Shown here in pieces: positions 21,394 to 21,731 of a DNA stretch of 21,731 bases; position 1 is the stretch's first letter; the number at the start of each line of letters is the position of its first letter. The notes beneath the pieces were generated by a model. That model did not search any database, was not told the origin of the DNA, and was given only the letters and a program-made list of their open reading frames with translations. The stretch covers positions 1 to 21,731 of the forward strand of contig DFFS01000012.1 in NCBI GenBank assembly GCA_002371075.1, given 5' to 3'. The translations under genes and the position numbers were made by a program. This stretch comes from Christensenella sp. UBA3770 (GTDB taxonomy: Bacteria > Bacillota > Clostridia > Christensenellales > CAG-1252).

Positions 21394-21731
21394 GTGGAAA
21401 TGCGGATAAAATTTTAATTACTATTTTATTTAAATATTTTAAAGACGGTGTAGAAGGGTTGCAGATGCAAAAACCGGCGACAACGGAGAATGCGGCAGAT
21501 GCGAGGCTCAGCACGTGTAGAGTGTGGAAATGCGGATAATTTTATTTAAATATTTTAAAAACGGTGTAGAAGGGTTGCAGATGCAAGGCTCGCCGAGCGG
21601 GAGCAAATGAGCGTACTCCTTGTACGTGATTTTGCTAACGTGATGGCAGAAACGCCGCAGATGCGCCCTTATGCACCGTCTTTTGCAGAAGGGTTGCAGA
21701 TTGTATAAACCGGCGACAACGGAGAATGCGG
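21394..21731. repeat. Composite non-coding repeat region continuing past the window edge
   Basis: No credible gene lies in the 409 bp after cwlD. Two copies of a 47-bp block (21424-21470 and 21540-21586) differ at one position. Each is preceded by GTGGAAATGCGGATAA (21394-21409, 21524-21539); the first copy has 14 extra AT bases in between. The 15-mer AGAAGGGTTGCAGAT occurs three times (21452, 21568, 21687). A 25-bp block that begins AAACCGGCGACAACGGAG recurs exactly at 21471-21495 and 21707-21731, the latter ending at the last base. CACCGTC (21674-21680) is an inverted piece of the block's GACGGTG. Confidence 0.8.
21588..21635. other. Paired hairpins within the repeat region
   Basis: GCTCG/CGAGC (21588-21592, 21594-21598) forms a compact palindrome. 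It is followed by a longer imperfect hairpin, 21603-21635: GCAAA pairs with TTTGC, a 3x3 internal loop follows, and GCGTAC pairs with GTACGT through one G-U, around a TCCTT loop. This suggests a structured RNA or a DNA cruciform. Confidence 0.4.

Noticed and set aside
21424..21731. CRISPR array
   Set aside because: Repeat units are of different lengths, irregularly spaced and AT-rich, with no unique spacers of constant size and no cas genes.

Overview
The window looks like a chromosomal segment of an endospore-forming Bacillota (Clostridia-type) bacterium. The evidence is a Mini-III/RlmB gene pair, a YyaC sporulation protein, a complete GerA-type germinant-receptor operon and a CwlD-type cortex amidase, together with lipoprotein signal peptides, Gram-positive-style promoters and several strong AGGAGG-type ribosome sites. 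Coding DNA is roughly half G+C by eye, while intergenic DNA is much more AT-rich. Assignment to an uncultured gut-type clostridial lineage is inference. No rRNA, tRNA, CRISPR array, transposase or phage gene was seen.

Layout. 1-952 (minus): the N-terminus of ftsH runs off the left edge, preceded by yyaC. 1068-3063 (plus): a CvpA-family membrane protein and a condensation/acyltransferase-like protein. 3047-3793 (minus): uppP, convergent with the previous pair and divergent from ychF. 3910-6692 (plus): ychF and argS, two bases apart. 6654-6881 (minus): a small unknown protein overlapping the argS 3' end. 7106-7561 (plus): a double zinc-ribbon protein with a very acidic tail, ending in a hairpin terminator that can serve both strands. 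7624-12904: two lipoprotein genes on the minus strand with an unknown two-part plus-strand gene between them. 13108-16811 (plus): gerAA-gerAB-gerAC with overlapping ends. 16812-20302 (minus, transcribed leftward): mrnC, rlmB and a cation P-type ATPase, packed without gaps and abutting the gerA operon end to end. 20612-21322 (plus): cwlD. 21323-21731: a non-coding, repeat-rich stretch that continues past the right edge.

How the genes fit together. Translation and RNA-maturation housekeeping (ychF, argS, mrnC, rlmB) and envelope housekeeping (ftsH, uppP) are interspersed with spore genes (yyaC, gerA operon, cwlD). GerA would sense germinant, and CwlD would prepare the cortex for lytic enzymes. 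The two lipoproteins and the small unknown proteins have no assignable function.

Most noteworthy: (1) the composite repeat region after cwlD, with pieces also upstream of cwlD; (2) a 17-bp motif, 16 of 17 identical, upstream of both gerAA and cwlD; (3) genes without a ribosome site whose -10 element ends about 6 nt before the ATG, suggesting leaderless mRNAs; (4) unusual small or surface proteins (zinc ribbon plus acidic tail, 943-residue lipoprotein). I do not see a clear novel multi-gene system. All family calls are from reading motifs, without database searches.
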